Below, piece after piece: positions 1-9,500 of a stretch of DNA of 64,000 nucleotides; the first letter of the stretch is position 1; each line of letters starts with the position of its first letter. The notes below the pieces were generated by a model, which was not told the DNA's origin, ran no database searches, and saw nothing but the letters and a program-made list of their open reading frames with translations. Both the position numbers and the translations under genes were made by a program. The stretch comes from Mycobacterium sp. ITM-2016-00316 (GTDB lineage: Bacteria; Actinomycetota; Actinomycetes; Mycobacteriales; Mycobacteriaceae): NCBI RefSeq assembly GCF_002968335.2, contig NZ_CP134398.1, forward strand, positions 5,890,001-5,954,000. Direction: 5' to 3'.

Positions 1-1251
1 TCCTGGTTGCGTCAATTGGTTCTCGACGCGGGCGCCGACGATGTGGGGTTTGTCCACATCGACCGCCCCGAAATCGCCGACCAGAGGGCCGATCTCACGG
101 CGGCGCTACCGGGTGTCAAGGTGCTGATCAGCTATGTGTGCCGGATGAACCGGGAGAACATTCGCACACCGGCCCGATCGGTGGCCAATCTGGAGTTTCA
201 TCACACCGGTGACCATTCAGACGACGTCGGTCGCAGCGTGGCGGGCAAGCTGGAGGCGGCGGGTGTACGCGCGATCAACCCCTCCATGGGATTTCCCATG
301 GAGATGAACAACTTTCCCCGCAAGACATGGGTGGTCAGCCACAAGCCGGTTGCGGTGGCTGCAGGTCTGGGCAAAATGGGCGTACACCGCAATGTCATCC
401 ACCCGAAGTTCGGGAACTTCATCCTGCTCGGCACCGTGCTGATCGACGCGGAGGTCAGCGACTACTCCGAACCGATCAACTACAACCCGTGCCTGGAATG
501 CAAACTCTGCGTCACCGCCTGCCCCACCGGGGCGATCGCCGCCGACGGACACTTCGACTTCTCCGCCTGCTACAGCCACAACTACCGCGAATTCATGGGC
601 GGCTTCACCGACTTCATCGAGGACGTCGCCGACAGCAAGGACGCAGGCGACTTCCGTTCGAAAGTCACCGCAAACGAGTCGGCGTCCATGTGGCAAAGCT
701 TGTCCTTCGGCGCCAATTACAAGGCGGCGTATTGCATGTCGGTGTGTCCCGCCGGCGAGGACGTGCTCGGGCCGTGGCTCGACGATCGCAAGAAGCACCT
801 GACCGACGTGGTGCGTCCCCTGCAGGCAAAAGAGGAACCCGTGTACGTCATCGAGGGATCCGATGCCGAAGAGTTCGTGACGAGGCGCTATCCGCACAAA
901 ACGGTACGACACGTCGGCCAGACCTTGCGGGCCACGAGCATCGATGGGCTGGTCGAAGGCCTGCCGATCATCTTCCAACGCGGGCAGGCCAAAGACGTCT
1001 CCGTGCTGTACCACTTCACTTTCACCGGATCCGAGCAGCGCAAGATCACCGTGACGATTCGCGACCGGAAACTCGACGTGGCCGAGGGACATCACGGCAA
1101 ACCCGATATCCATGTCACCGCCGACTCGGACACCTGGATCCGTTTCTTGAACAAGCAGGCCTCGATGCCATGGGCACTGGTGACTCGACGCATCAAGATC
1201 AAAGGGTCCCCGTTGCTTCTCCGCATTTTCGCGCGCTGCTTCCCCACCTAG
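1..1251 (+). CDS. 4Fe-4S QueG-like protein with C-terminal SCP2-like domain (5' end outside window)
   Basis: The reading frame is open to the window edge, and the first visible possible start (TTG at 7) falls where relatives are already inside the fold, so the N-terminus is probably missing. Counting from position 7, C162, C165, C168 and C172 form a complete 4Fe-4S motif (CLECKLCVTACP). C188, C243 and C247 can supply a second cluster, as in epoxyqueuosine-reductase-like dicluster proteins. Residues ~335-410 resemble an SCP2 sterol-carrier-type fold, an unusual addition. The next gene, 43 bp downstream on the same strand, is a flavin/2Fe-2S reductase that could feed it electrons. The substrate is unknown, and a tRNA role is not implied. 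Confidence 0.7.
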   Translation, partial: SWLRQLVLDAGADDVGFVHIDRPEIADQRADLTAALPGVKVLISYVCRMNRENIRTPARSVANLEFHHTGDHSDDVGRSVAGKLEAAGVRAINPSMGFPMEMNNFPRKTWVVSHKPVAVAAGLGKMGVHRNVIHPKFGNFILLGTVLIDAEVSDYSEPINYNPCLECKLCVTACPTGAIAADGHFDFSACYSHNYREFMGGFTDFIEDVADSKDAGDFRSKVTANESASMWQSLSFGANYKAAYCMSVCPAGEDVLGPWLDDRKKHLTDVVRPLQAKEEPVYVIEGSDAEEFVTRRYPHKTVRHVGQTLRATSIDGLVEGLPIIFQRGQAKDVSVLYHFTFTGSEQRKITVTIRDRKLDVAEGHHGKPDIHVTADSDTWIRFLNKQASMPWALVTRRIKIKGSPLLLRIFARCFPT

Positions 1252-1294
1252 ACAAAGCCCTGAGCCGACCGCAAGCGAGGAGATACAGCGGGAC

Positions 1295-2257
1295 ATGAAC
1301 ATGTTCTTTGTCGACACCGAGCACGAACTCGTGCTGGAGAAGAAGTCCGTCGTCGCCGAGGACGTCGTAAGGCTCACATTGCGTGACCCGCTGGGACGGC
1401 CGGCCCCCAAATGGCACCCCGGCGCCCACATCGACCTGATGCTGGGCGACAACCTGGTCAGGCAGTACTCGCTATGTGGAGACCCCAGCGACCGGTCCAG
1501 CCTGCAGGTTTCGGTGCTGCGCGCACCAAACAGCCGTGGTGGATCACGGCATGTGCACGACGAACTGGTCGAAGGGCAGAAGATCCACATTCGCGGTCCG
1601 CGCAACAACTTCGAGCTCGTGCCGTCGAAGCGCTATCTCTTCATTGCCGATGGAATCGGTATCACCCCGATCCTGCCGATGGTGGCAGCCGCTCACGCGA
1701 AAGGTGCCGACTGGCGCCTGGTCTACGGGGGACGCACACGGACATCGATGGCGTTCCGCGATGAGCTGCAGAGCACCTACGGCAAGCGCGTGGAGATACG
1801 CCCGCAGGACGAGTACGGACACCTGGACCTGAAGTCACTGCTCGGCCGCCCGAAGCGGCGGACAGCGGTGTACTGCTGCGGTCCGGAGCCGTTGCTCGAC
1901 GCGGTCGAATCCGCCAGTGCACAGTGGCCGGAAGGAGCCCTACACCTGGAGCGGTTCGCACCGAGGAAGAGCGAGGGCACCGACGAAGACGCCGCGTTCG
2001 AGGTCGAGCTTGCGCTGTCCGGCCAGACGGTCACCGTTCCCGCCGACATGTCGATTCTCCACGCCGTCGAAGACGTTGGGGTGCCGATGATGTCGTCGTG
2101 CGAAGCGGGTGTATGCGGCACCTGCGAGGCCACGGTGCTGTCGGGAGTGATCGACCATCGCGACTCGATCCTCAACGCCACGGAACGCGCCGCGGGCGAC
2201 AGGATGATGATCTGTGTCTCCCGCGCGCGTGGTGATCGGCTGGTCCTCGAACTTTAA
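1295..2257 (+). CDS. PDR/VanB-type ferredoxin reductase with C-terminal 2Fe-2S domain
   Basis: A 320-residue oxygenase-reductase-type electron carrier. The flavin-binding motif RQYSLCGDP and the following GIGITPILPM mark the FMN/FAD and nicotinamide domains, and YCCGPEPLLDAV is the NAD(P)-side CGP motif. The C-terminus is a plant-type ferredoxin with C269, C274, C277 and C307 in the CxxxxCxxC-x29-C spacing. This order (flavin, NAD, 2Fe-2S) is that of phthalate dioxygenase reductase. AGGAG lies about 13 bases before the ATG, and a second in-frame ATG two codons later is possible. It probably passes NAD(P)H electrons to an oxygenase or to the 4Fe-4S protein upstream. Its stop overlaps that of the convergent HxlR gene. 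Confidence 0.85.
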   Translation: MNMFFVDTEHELVLEKKSVVAEDVVRLTLRDPLGRPAPKWHPGAHIDLMLGDNLVRQYSLCGDPSDRSSLQVSVLRAPNSRGGSRHVHDELVEGQKIHIRGPRNNFELVPSKRYLFIADGIGITPILPMVAAAHAKGADWRLVYGGRTRTSMAFRDELQSTYGKRVEIRPQDEYGHLDLKSLLGRPKRRTAVYCCGPEPLLDAVESASAQWPEGALHLERFAPRKSEGTDEDAAFEVELALSGQTVTVPADMSILHAVEDVGVPMMSSCEAGVCGTCEATVLSGVIDHRDSILNATERAAGDRMMICVSRARGDRLVLEL

Positions 2258-2724
2258 GCCGGCCCGGCCTCGATGTCTTCCGCCGAGACAGAATGTCCAG
2301 CACTGCAATGGATGTCAACATCGATCGGCGCCCCACACGCGGAGTGCGTCAACTTCACCCGACCACCGTCGGCGCGGACCCAACGGTCCCCCCATCGCAT
2401 CAGGGCCAGCAGGGCCGGCAGCAGATCCTGCCCCTTGTCGGTGAGATGGTAAGCCTCCCTGCGGCGCTGGCCGGGATCGTGGTAAGGCCGCTTCTCCAGA
2501 AGCCCCTCGTCCACGAGTTCCTTCAACCGGGTGGCGGTGATCTTCTCGCTGAGCTTGGCGCGGCGTGAGAATTCCTCGAACCGGCGCGCACCGTAAAACG
2601 CCTCTCGAAGCAGCAGCAGACTGGCCCGGCGCCCGACCACGTCCAGAGCCGCCGCGACGGAGCAGCCATCCGCCGACCAGGCATCGCGGTCGCTGAGCCG
2701 ACCGGTGAGCGTTATCGAGGTCAT
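2254..2724 (-). CDS. HxlR-family winged-helix regulator
   Basis: A 156-residue protein whose core (residues ~25-115) is an HxlR winged helix. It shows the usual LREAFYGARRFEEF segment, a recognition helix in LSEKITATRLKELVDEGLL and a wing in RREAYHLTDKG. HxlR proteins bind as dimers and often answer to reactive electrophiles or drugs. It is divergent from the MFS pump that starts 111 bp away, so it most likely controls that pump and the SDR behind it. The inducer cannot be read from sequence. Confidence 0.85.
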   Translation of the reverse strand: MTSITLTGRLSDRDAWSADGCSVAAALDVVGRRASLLLLREAFYGARRFEEFSRRAKLSEKITATRLKELVDEGLLEKRPYHDPGQRRREAYHLTDKGQDLLPALLALMRWGDRWVRADGGRVKLTHSACGAPIDVDIHCSAGHSVSAEDIEAGPA

Positions 2725-2835
2725 GTCTGCATGGTGCCAGCTGACTTGCCTTCAGTAAAGCCAGGGGCATAGACTCTGACTAGACAAAAGCACAGCCAGA
2801 GGGGGTGTGGCCGACAGCTCAGGAGACCTCACGGC

Positions 2836-4269
2836 ATGACCACCGCTACTGCTCGACCGGGCGCCGTCCTGGTCATCACCTCATCGGCGGCTTTCCTGGC
2901 GACCCTCGACCTGTTCATCGTCAACATCGCCTTCCCCGCCATCAGCGCCGACTTCACGGACTCCGACTTCGGTCAGATGTCCTGGGTCCTCAACGGCTAC
3001 ACCGTGGTCTTCGCTGCGGTGCTGGCGCTGGCCGGCCGCCTCGCCGACCGCTACGGCCATCGTCGGGTGTTCCTCATCGGGTTGGCGATCTTCACCATCG
3101 CCTCGGCGGCATGCGCACTGGCGCCCAGCCTGTGGGCTTTGGTCGCCGCCAGGGTGGTGCAGGGCGTCGGGGCGGCACTGGTCACACCGACCTCATTATC
3201 GTTGCTGCTCAACGCCTGGCCGGCGGAACGGCGCGCCAGTGCGGTCGGAACCTGGGCGTCGGTGGGAGCGGTCGCGGCCGCACTCGGTCCACCGCTGGGC
3301 GGAGTCCTCGTTGCGGCGGGCTGGCAGTGGGTGTTCCTGGTCAACGTTCCCATCGGCATCGTCACCGTGGTGGCCGCGGCGCGCATCCTGCGTGAAGTCG
3401 ATAACGCGCCGATCGGAAGACCCGATCTGCTCGGTGCCGCCTTTCTCGTCCTCGGCGTCGGATCATTGGCCTACGCGTTGGTTGAAGTTCCCGAACGAGG
3501 TTGGACCGCAACCGTAGTGTTCGCCTCGCTCACCCTGTCAGTGCTGGGTATGGCCGCCGTCGTGATCCGCTCGCGCCGCCACCCCGTACCCGCGCTGGAC
3601 CTCGCCGTCCTGCGCGTTCCCCAGTTTGCGCTTGCCACGGTGATGATGCTTGCGTTCTCGTGCGGATTCGCCGGCATGCTCCTGGTCAACGTGCTCTACC
3701 TTGCCTCGACCTGGGGCTGGTCGGCGCAAGCGGCAGGCCTCGGCCTCGCGGCAGGCCCGGTTGTCGTCGTGGTCGTGGCTCGGGTGGCCAATCGGGTTGC
3801 GGCACGGCTGGGAGTCGGAACTGTCGCCACTCTGGGCGCGCTGAGCTTCACGGCCGGTTCCCTGTGGTGGTTATGGCGGCTCGGACCATCGGAGAACTAC
3901 CTGTACGGTCTGCTGCCGGGTCAACTGCTGACCGGACTGGGAGTCGGGTTGATCCTGCCCACACTGTCCTCGGTCGTCGGGTCCGCGCTGCCGGGGCCAC
4001 GCTGGGGCTCCGGTTCTTCGCTGATCAACACCGCCCGGCAGGTCGGCTCAGTTCTGGGCATCGCACTCGTCGTCACCGTGGTCGGGACGCACATCGCGAA
4101 CTCCCCCACCGAACTCGCCTCCATCCAGTCCGGGTGGGCACTGCTGGCCGCCGCCGGAGTCACCACCGCGATCGCCGGCGTGGCCCTGTCCGTCGTGGAC
4201 CATCGAACTTCGTTGGCGAACAAGAATATCCGCGACCGGGAACACGACAGCCCCGGACGGGCGAAATGA
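2836..4269 (+). CDS. MFS efflux transporter (DHA2-like)
   Basis: A 477-residue integral membrane protein. The N-terminal ATLDLFIVNIAFPAI and the loop GRLADRYGHRR (motif A) are typical of drug:proton antiporters of the EmrB/QacA group, and GVGAALVTPTSL matches motif C of antiporters. Hydrophobic segments are spread over the whole length, consistent with about 14 helices. It lies divergent from an HxlR regulator and 37 bp ahead of an SDR, suggesting a regulated export/detoxification pair. The substrate is unknown. Confidence 0.85.
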   Translation: MTTATARPGAVLVITSSAAFLATLDLFIVNIAFPAISADFTDSDFGQMSWVLNGYTVVFAAVLALAGRLADRYGHRRVFLIGLAIFTIASAACALAPSLWALVAARVVQGVGAALVTPTSLSLLLNAWPAERRASAVGTWASVGAVAAALGPPLGGVLVAAGWQWVFLVNVPIGIVTVVAAARILREVDNAPIGRPDLLGAAFLVLGVGSLAYALVEVPERGWTATVVFASLTLSVLGMAAVVIRSRRHPVPALDLAVLRVPQFALATVMMLAFSCGFAGMLLVNVLYLASTWGWSAQAAGLGLAAGPVVVVVVARVANRVAARLGVGTVATLGALSFTAGSLWWLWRLGPSENYLYGLLPGQLLTGLGVGLILPTLSSVVGSALPGPRWGSGSSLINTARQVGSVLGIALVVTVVGTHIANSPTELASIQSGWALLAAAGVTTAIAGVALSVVDHRTSLANKNIRDREHDSPGRAK

Positions 4270-4306
4270 CAAAACTCGACCGCAAACGACGATAGGAACG
4301 AACAAC

Positions 4307-5116
4307 ATGCCATCATCACGACCCGTCGCACTGATCACCGGCGCCAACTCAGGTCTCGGCAAGTTCGCCGCCGTCGGTCTGGTCGGCGCCGGATTCGATG
4401 TCGTCGGAACAAGCCGCAACACAAGCGGATCAGCTTCCCGCCCGGGCATAACACTCCGTGACCTCGACGTCACCAGCGACGACTCCGTCGCCGCGCTGAT
4501 CGAAGGCGTGATCGCCCAGTTCGGGCGTATCGATGTGCTGGTCAACAATGCCGGTATGGGACTCGCCGGTGCCACCGAGGAGAACTCGATCGCCCAGCAA
4601 CAGAGACTCTTCGACATCAATGTCTTCGGCGTCATTCGGATGACCAACGCCGTCCTGCCGCATATGCGTGCACAGGGAGGAGGGCGGATCATCAACATCT
4701 CGTCGATCTTCGGTTTCATGCCGGCACCGTTCATGGCTGCGTACAGCGCGACCAAGCATGCCGTCGAGGGCTACTCCGAATCCGTCGACCACGAAGTCCG
4801 GGATCACAACATCCGGGTGCTGCTCGTCGAGCCAGGAGGCACTCGAACCGGTTTCGACGACAACACCACCGCGCCGGATACCCCGCTGGCGGTGTACACG
4901 CGAAAGCGAAATCTCGCCAACCAGGTGGTGGCTGAGCAGGTCAACGGCGGCGATGACCCCGCGACCGTCGCCGAGGCAATCGTGGCCGCAGCCACCGACA
5001 CCAAGCCCAAGCTGCGCTACCCCGCCGGGGTCAAGGCACGCCAGCTCAGCGTGATGCGTCGGCTGGTTCCTACCCGCATATTCGACAAGCAGCTGCGCCG
5101 AACCTTCAGGCTGTGA
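4307..5116 (+). CDS. Classical short-chain dehydrogenase/reductase
   Basis: A 269-residue SDR with the nucleotide-binding TGANSGLG at residues 11-18, NNAG, and the catalytic Y146-x-x-x-K150 (YSATK) preceded by a Ser in NISSIFG. This is the full classical catalytic set. Placement right after the MFS gene suggests co-transcription under the HxlR regulator. It probably reduces or oxidises a small carbonyl or alcohol; the substrate cannot be inferred. Confidence 0.85.
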   Translation: MPSSRPVALITGANSGLGKFAAVGLVGAGFDVVGTSRNTSGSASRPGITLRDLDVTSDDSVAALIEGVIAQFGRIDVLVNNAGMGLAGATEENSIAQQQRLFDINVFGVIRMTNAVLPHMRAQGGGRIINISSIFGFMPAPFMAAYSATKHAVEGYSESVDHEVRDHNIRVLLVEPGGTRTGFDDNTTAPDTPLAVYTRKRNLANQVVAEQVNGGDDPATVAEAIVAAATDTKPKLRYPAGVKARQLSVMRRLVPTRIFDKQLRRTFRL

Positions 5117-5140
5117 GCCTGGCTTCGCACGAAGCGGCTC

Positions 5141-5224
5141 ATGGTGATCATCGAAACAGAGACTCATGGAAAGTTAGGCATCCGCAACAACCCACACGTC
5201 ACCGTGGCCGCCAGCGATCGTTGA
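5141..5224 (+). pseudogene. Short remnant resembling a PPOX-class F420/FMN enzyme
   Basis: In this frame about 27 residues include HGKLGIRNNPHVTVAASD, which resembles the GK-x-x-RIRxNPxVTVA segment of PPOX-class deazaflavin/FMN proteins. A stop follows at once and nothing upstream continues the fold. I read it as the remains of a deleted gene between the SDR and the second MFS pump. The match is from memory of the family and the fragment is short. Confidence 0.3.
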
Positions 5225-5372
5225 GGACGTCCATGAGTCCGCCCATCGACGCGACCGCCAACAATTCTCGAATCTGCCCACGGCACGCCCATCAGACCCA
5301 CGCCTTTCGTTCCTTCGGTTCTGCGTGCGTACGGCGACGGCGACGGCTTGTTGAGAACACCGCATGACGTCG

Positions 5373-6887
5373 CTACACCCGATCAGGCGGGCTCGACGCG
5401 TCAGGACATGGCGCAGGGCCGTTGATCTGGCAATGAACGCGCTCTTCGACGCGCATGCGATCTCCCGAGCCCACGACGGCGTGGCGGGACCTGATCCCGA
5501 TTCCGGCGAGAATGCCAGCGCCCAGCAGTAGGGCCGCGGCGATCACGATGGTGGTGCGGAAGCCGGCGTCGAACGCAGCGGGATCGGCGTAGTCGGTGCC
5601 GCCGATACCCGCTATGCCCGGTAGGACGGCCACGGCCAGCAGTCCTCCGGTTCGGGCGACAGCATTGTTGACTCCGGATGCTGCTCCCGCCAGGCGATCC
5701 GGTGCGGAGTCGAGAACGGCGGCAGTCAGTGGTGCCACGACCAGGGCGAGGCCGGCACCGAACACCAGCGCAGCGGGGAGGACGTCAGCCGGCCATGACG
5801 CCTCCGGGCCGATACGCAGCATCAGCAAAAGTCCGGCCGCCGCCAGTAGTGGACCCAGGGTCATGGGCAGTCGCGCCCCGATCCGGCTGGCAAGTGCACC
5901 GGCGCGGGAGGAGAACACCAGCATGATTGCCGTTACCGGGAGCAGGGCAGCGCCGGCCGCGACGGGACTGAATCCGGCAACGGTCTGCAGCTGCAAGACC
6001 AGAACCAGGAAGACCACTCCCAGTGCCCCGTAGATCAGCAAAGTCATGGCGTTCGCCACACGAAAACTGTTGTCGCTGAACAGTGATGGTGGCATCAACG
6101 GATGCGGGGAACGTTGCTCCACCACGACGAACACACCCAGCGCCAGCAGCCCGGCGCCGACCGCCACGAACCCGCTCGCCGTGACACCCGAACTGCCCAG
6201 GCTGGTCAGACCGAACGTCAGCGCGCCGAGGCCCAGCGCGGCCAGGACCGTGCCGCTGATATCCAGACCCGGCGGTGACTGATGATCGCGACTCTCGGGC
6301 ACCCGTAGGACGGTGACTACGACGACCGCGGCGGCCAGCGGCAGATTGATGAGAAACACTGCCCGCCAGCTCCACTCGACAAGGAAGCCGCCCACAAACG
6401 GACCCACCGCACCGGCCAGCCCACCCAGGCCTGACCACGCGCCGATCGCTGCGGCGCGGTCGACGCCACGGAACGACGCCGAGATCAAGGCCAGGCTGCC
6501 CGGGGTGAGCAGCGCGCCGCCCACCCCCTGCAACGCCCTGGCGGCAATCAGTGTCTCGACGTTCGGCGCCACGCCACAGGCCGCCGAGGCGACCGCGAAC
6601 CACACCACTCCGATCACGAATACTCGCCGGCGGCCGAAGTGGTCGCCGAGTGAACCGCCGAGCAGGATCAGCGCCGCCAGCGTCAGCGTGTAGGCGTTGA
6701 TGACCCATTGCAGACCACCGAAGCCGGCACCCAGGTCGGCGCCGATGTGCGGCAACGCCACGTTCACCACGGTGCTGTCGATCATCACGATGCCGGACCC
6801 GAGCACAGTGGCAAGCAGTACCCACCGGCCGGCGGCGGTCCCCATCCGCAGTCCGCTCGGATCGATCACGCCGCCCTCCACGCCCAC
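5373..6887 (-). CDS. MFS transporter, DHA2/EmrB-QacA type
   Basis: A 504-residue membrane protein. IDSTVVNVALPHIG near the N-terminus and GGSLGDHFGRRR (motif A) are characteristic of 14-helix drug:proton antiporters. GVGGALLTPGSLALI is antiporter motif C. The C-terminus carries a hydrophilic tail of ~45 residues. An internal ATG 14 codons downstream is an alternative start. It is divergent from the NmrA-like gene across 227 bp, and no dedicated regulator is adjacent. Confidence 0.85.
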   Translation of the reverse strand: MGVEGGVIDPSGLRMGTAAGRWVLLATVLGSGIVMIDSTVVNVALPHIGADLGAGFGGLQWVINAYTLTLAALILLGGSLGDHFGRRRVFVIGVVWFAVASAACGVAPNVETLIAARALQGVGGALLTPGSLALISASFRGVDRAAAIGAWSGLGGLAGAVGPFVGGFLVEWSWRAVFLINLPLAAAVVVVTVLRVPESRDHQSPPGLDISGTVLAALGLGALTFGLTSLGSSGVTASGFVAVGAGLLALGVFVVVEQRSPHPLMPPSLFSDNSFRVANAMTLLIYGALGVVFLVLVLQLQTVAGFSPVAAGAALLPVTAIMLVFSSRAGALASRIGARLPMTLGPLLAAAGLLLMLRIGPEASWPADVLPAALVFGAGLALVVAPLTAAVLDSAPDRLAGAASGVNNAVARTGGLLAVAVLPGIAGIGGTDYADPAAFDAGFRTTIVIAAALLLGAGILAGIGIRSRHAVVGSGDRMRVEERVHCQINGPAPCPDASSPPDRV

Positions 6888-7114
6888 CAGTAGAAGGCAC
6901 CGTCCGCGCGAACGGTACCCGCACTGTCCGTCTGGCCATCACGCCTCGTCTGTTCGTCACGCACGACCAGGACGAGACCCCGTCGATCCACGCCCGGTTG
7001 AGCGCCGAATACCCATCATGACGGGACTTGAGAACAATGCGAGGCGTGACACCGACGGACCGGCCGCTCGTCGGGCCAATCGGTTCGTCCCGCGACTCCT
7101 GGTAGACAGAGCCC

Positions 7115-7999
7115 ATGTTGCTGGTTACGGGTCCCACCGGCCATGTTGGCGCCGAGTTGGTTGACCTACTCGATAAAGGGCGCGCCGGGCCGTGGCGGGT
7201 GGTCGGCAGGCACTCCAACGATCTCCGGGCTCAGCGACCAGATCTGACGGCCGAGATAGTGGCATTCGACTTCTTCGACCGCTCCACGTGGTCCCACGCC
7301 CTCGCCGACGTCACCTCCCTCTTCCTGCTCTTTCCCTTGCCGGGCAACAAGGCAGCGCGCCGAGCCCTCGTGCCGTTCCTGGCCGCTGCGGAATCCGCCG
7401 GAGTTCGACACGTCGTCTACCTGTCGGTGTTCGGCGCCGACCGCGTCCGCTTCATCCCGCACTACCAGGTCGAAGCGGCGCTGCGGACCGGCGGCTTGAA
7501 TTACACGGTGCTGCGGTGCAGCTTCTTCATGCAGAATTTGCACCGCGCCATCTCCACCCACGGCGTGGACATCCTCGAGCATGGTGAGCGGTTCATCCCT
7601 GCGGGACAGGGTCTTACGACGTTCATCGACGCCCGCGACGCAGCCGCCGTCGCAGCGCTCGCCCTGCAACAGCCAGACCAGCACCGCAATGTCGTTCACC
7701 ACCTCACCGGGCCAGAAGCGCTCAGCATGACCGATGTCGCGGAACAACTCACCGACGTCCTCGGCTACCCGGTGCGCTACACCAACCCCAACCTGATCAA
7801 GTTCGCGCGGCGCCTGCGTCGCCGCGGCGTCGGCTGGGACACCGTCGGGTTCATGTCCGCGGTGTACACCCTGACGCGGCTGGGACGAAACCAACCGATC
7901 ACCACCGATGTCGAGGACTTACTGGGCAGGCCCCCTCGCGGCCTTGCCGACTTCCTGCGCGACAGCTCGTGGAGGTGGCACAGCCAGGAGTGGACGTGA
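7115..7999 (+). CDS. NmrA-like atypical SDR (NAD(P)-binding protein)
   Basis: A 294-residue protein opening with the Rossmann motif GPTGHVG at residues 6-12. It has the extended-SDR pattern of NmrA/QOR2-type redox sensors (LSVFGAD, then HYQVEAALRTGGLNYTVLR), where the classical Tyr-Lys pair is replaced. Such proteins bind NAD(P) and act as isoflavone-reductase-like enzymes or redox-sensing regulators. The downstream SDR begins 62 bp after the stop on the same strand. The role is uncertain. Confidence 0.75.
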   Translation: MLLVTGPTGHVGAELVDLLDKGRAGPWRVVGRHSNDLRAQRPDLTAEIVAFDFFDRSTWSHALADVTSLFLLFPLPGNKAARRALVPFLAAAESAGVRHVVYLSVFGADRVRFIPHYQVEAALRTGGLNYTVLRCSFFMQNLHRAISTHGVDILEHGERFIPAGQGLTTFIDARDAAAVAALALQQPDQHRNVVHHLTGPEALSMTDVAEQLTDVLGYPVRYTNPNLIKFARRLRRRGVGWDTVGFMSAVYTLTRLGRNQPITTDVEDLLGRPPRGLADFLRDSSWRWHSQEWT

Positions 8000-8061
8000 C
8001 CATCAGCCGCCCCTGCGGGCATAGTGAATCCAAGCCGCGCTGCAACGATCAAAGGAGCACG

Positions 8062-8853
8062 ATGCGACGACGGGCACACCTACCTCGCGCGAGGACGCGA
8101 GGCGTGAGCGCGTCGGAGGTCGTGCTCATCACCGGTGGCGGCTCTGGCATCGGTGCCGGTCTCGCCGGCGCCCTCCATTCGCGCGGGCACCAGGTGATCA
8201 TCGCTGGACACCGGCGTGAGCGCGTCGAGGCGGTGGCCGCGCGGCACCCCGGCATGGAAGCCGAAGTCGTCGACGTGGCCGATCCCGCGCAGGTCGCGGC
8301 TCTCGCCGAGCGTGTGGGTCAGCGGTGGCCCAACTTGACGACGGTCATCAGCAATGCGGGCATTCAACATCTGTTCGACTTCGCCGGGTCGGTTCAGCTC
8401 GATGCAGCCGAGCTTGGGCGCGAGGTCGACGTCAACCTCAAGGGCGTGATCTACGTCGCCAACGCCTTCCTGCCGATTCTGCGGGCGCAGCCCCGCGCTC
8501 GGCTGGTCAACGTCGGCTCCGGGCTGGGCTACGTCCCGCTCGCCGCAGCGCCTGTCTACTCGTCGACCAAGGCCGCGGTGCACAGCTTCACCATCGCTCT
8601 GCGGCGGCAACTCAGAGGTTCCAACGTCCAGATCGTCGAGTTGATCCCACCCGTCGTCGTGACTGACCTGCATCGACATCTCGACCGCATCCCCCCGCGC
8701 GCAATGGAACTCGACGCCTTCGTCGAAGCCACGATGGCCGGGTTGGACAAGGGCCGCGATGAGATCGTCATCGGTCTGGCCAGAGCGCTGCTGATCTTCA
8801 GCCGCGCTGCACCATCTCTGGGGCTCAATGTGGTGAACCAGACGGAAGGCTGA
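8062..8853 (+). CDS. Classical SDR, DltE-like
   Basis: I placed the start at ATG 8062, which has AAGGAG at 8052-8057. Longer upstream readings would run into the previous gene. The product is 263 residues with TGGGSGIG, SNAG, a Ser in NVGSGLGY and YSSTK as the active site. It is closest in style to DltE-type oxidoreductases. An in-frame GTG at 8104 would remove a very basic N-terminal stretch and is a real alternative. The substrate is unknown. Confidence 0.8.
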   Translation: MRRRAHLPRARTRGVSASEVVLITGGGSGIGAGLAGALHSRGHQVIIAGHRRERVEAVAARHPGMEAEVVDVADPAQVAALAERVGQRWPNLTTVISNAGIQHLFDFAGSVQLDAAELGREVDVNLKGVIYVANAFLPILRAQPRARLVNVGSGLGYVPLAAAPVYSSTKAAVHSFTIALRRQLRGSNVQIVELIPPVVVTDLHRHLDRIPPRAMELDAFVEATMAGLDKGRDEIVIGLARALLIFSRAAPSLGLNVVNQTEG

Positions 8854-8932
8854 GTTCGGTCTTCTGCCCAAGCCGTGGCCGCGTCGGGCGGCCTGATTGC
8901 TCGGGAAACGCCACCAGGGTGGACACTATGAC

Positions 8933-9484
8933 GTGGCCCTTTCTGCAACAGTGTTCAAAGTCGAACTTGGCGTCTCCGATGTCGATCACGGTTACTACGC
9001 CGATCACACACTGACCGTGGCCCGTCATCCCAGTGAGACCGATGAGCGGATGGTGGTGCGCTTGTTGGCGTTTGGGCTGCGCGCACACCGGCTCAGCGAC
9101 GTCGACGGCGAGTTGGCGTTCGGGGCCGGCCTGTCCACCCCGGGGGTCCCGGACCTGCGGCTCGCCGACTACACGGGCCGCATCGTGGAGTGGATCAACG
9201 TCGGCCAACCTGATGAACGCGCCTTGGGCAAGGCGGCCGGCCAGGCCGATCAGGTGCTGCTGTTCCCGTTCGCCGCCGGCGCGGCCACCTGGTGGCGCAC
9301 CGTGGGACCCAAGGTGGCGGGGCTACCAAACCTGTCGGTGGTGCAGATACCGCATGCGCCGGTGCAGCAGCTGGCCCAGACCGTGGATCGACGGGTCTCG
9401 GCGCAGGTGATGGTGATGGAAGGTCAGGTGACGATGACCGTGGGCGATGTCGATGTCACCTTCACGCCCGAGCCGATGGAGTGA
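8933..9484 (+). CDS. yaeQ: YaeQ family protein
   Basis: The GTG at 8933 gives the N-terminus MALSATVFKVELGVSDVD, which matches the start of enterobacterial YaeQ. The family's ARHPSETDERMVVRLLA, then LPDLRL/WINVGQPDER and the FANLSVV-like LPNLSVVQIP, are all recognisable. The length (183 residues) is normal. YaeQ has a PD-(D/E)xK-like fold and was once linked to RfaH-independent transcription effects; its true function is unsettled. Confidence 0.85.
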   Translation: MALSATVFKVELGVSDVDHGYYADHTLTVARHPSETDERMVVRLLAFGLRAHRLSDVDGELAFGAGLSTPGVPDLRLADYTGRIVEWINVGQPDERALGKAAGQADQVLLFPFAAGAATWWRTVGPKVAGLPNLSVVQIPHAPVQQLAQTVDRRVSAQVMVMEGQVTMTVGDVDVTFTPEPME

Positions 9485-9500
9485 ACGAGCGGCAGTTCCG

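Noticed and set aside
217..1608. Long minus-strand frame antisense to the 4Fe-4S and reductase genes
   Set aside because: It is a high-GC shadow with no domain pattern; the plus-strand genes carry clear cofactor motifs.
5785..7218. Long minus-strand frame overlapping the second MFS gene
   Set aside because: Arg/Pro-rich shadow in another frame of the true transporter.
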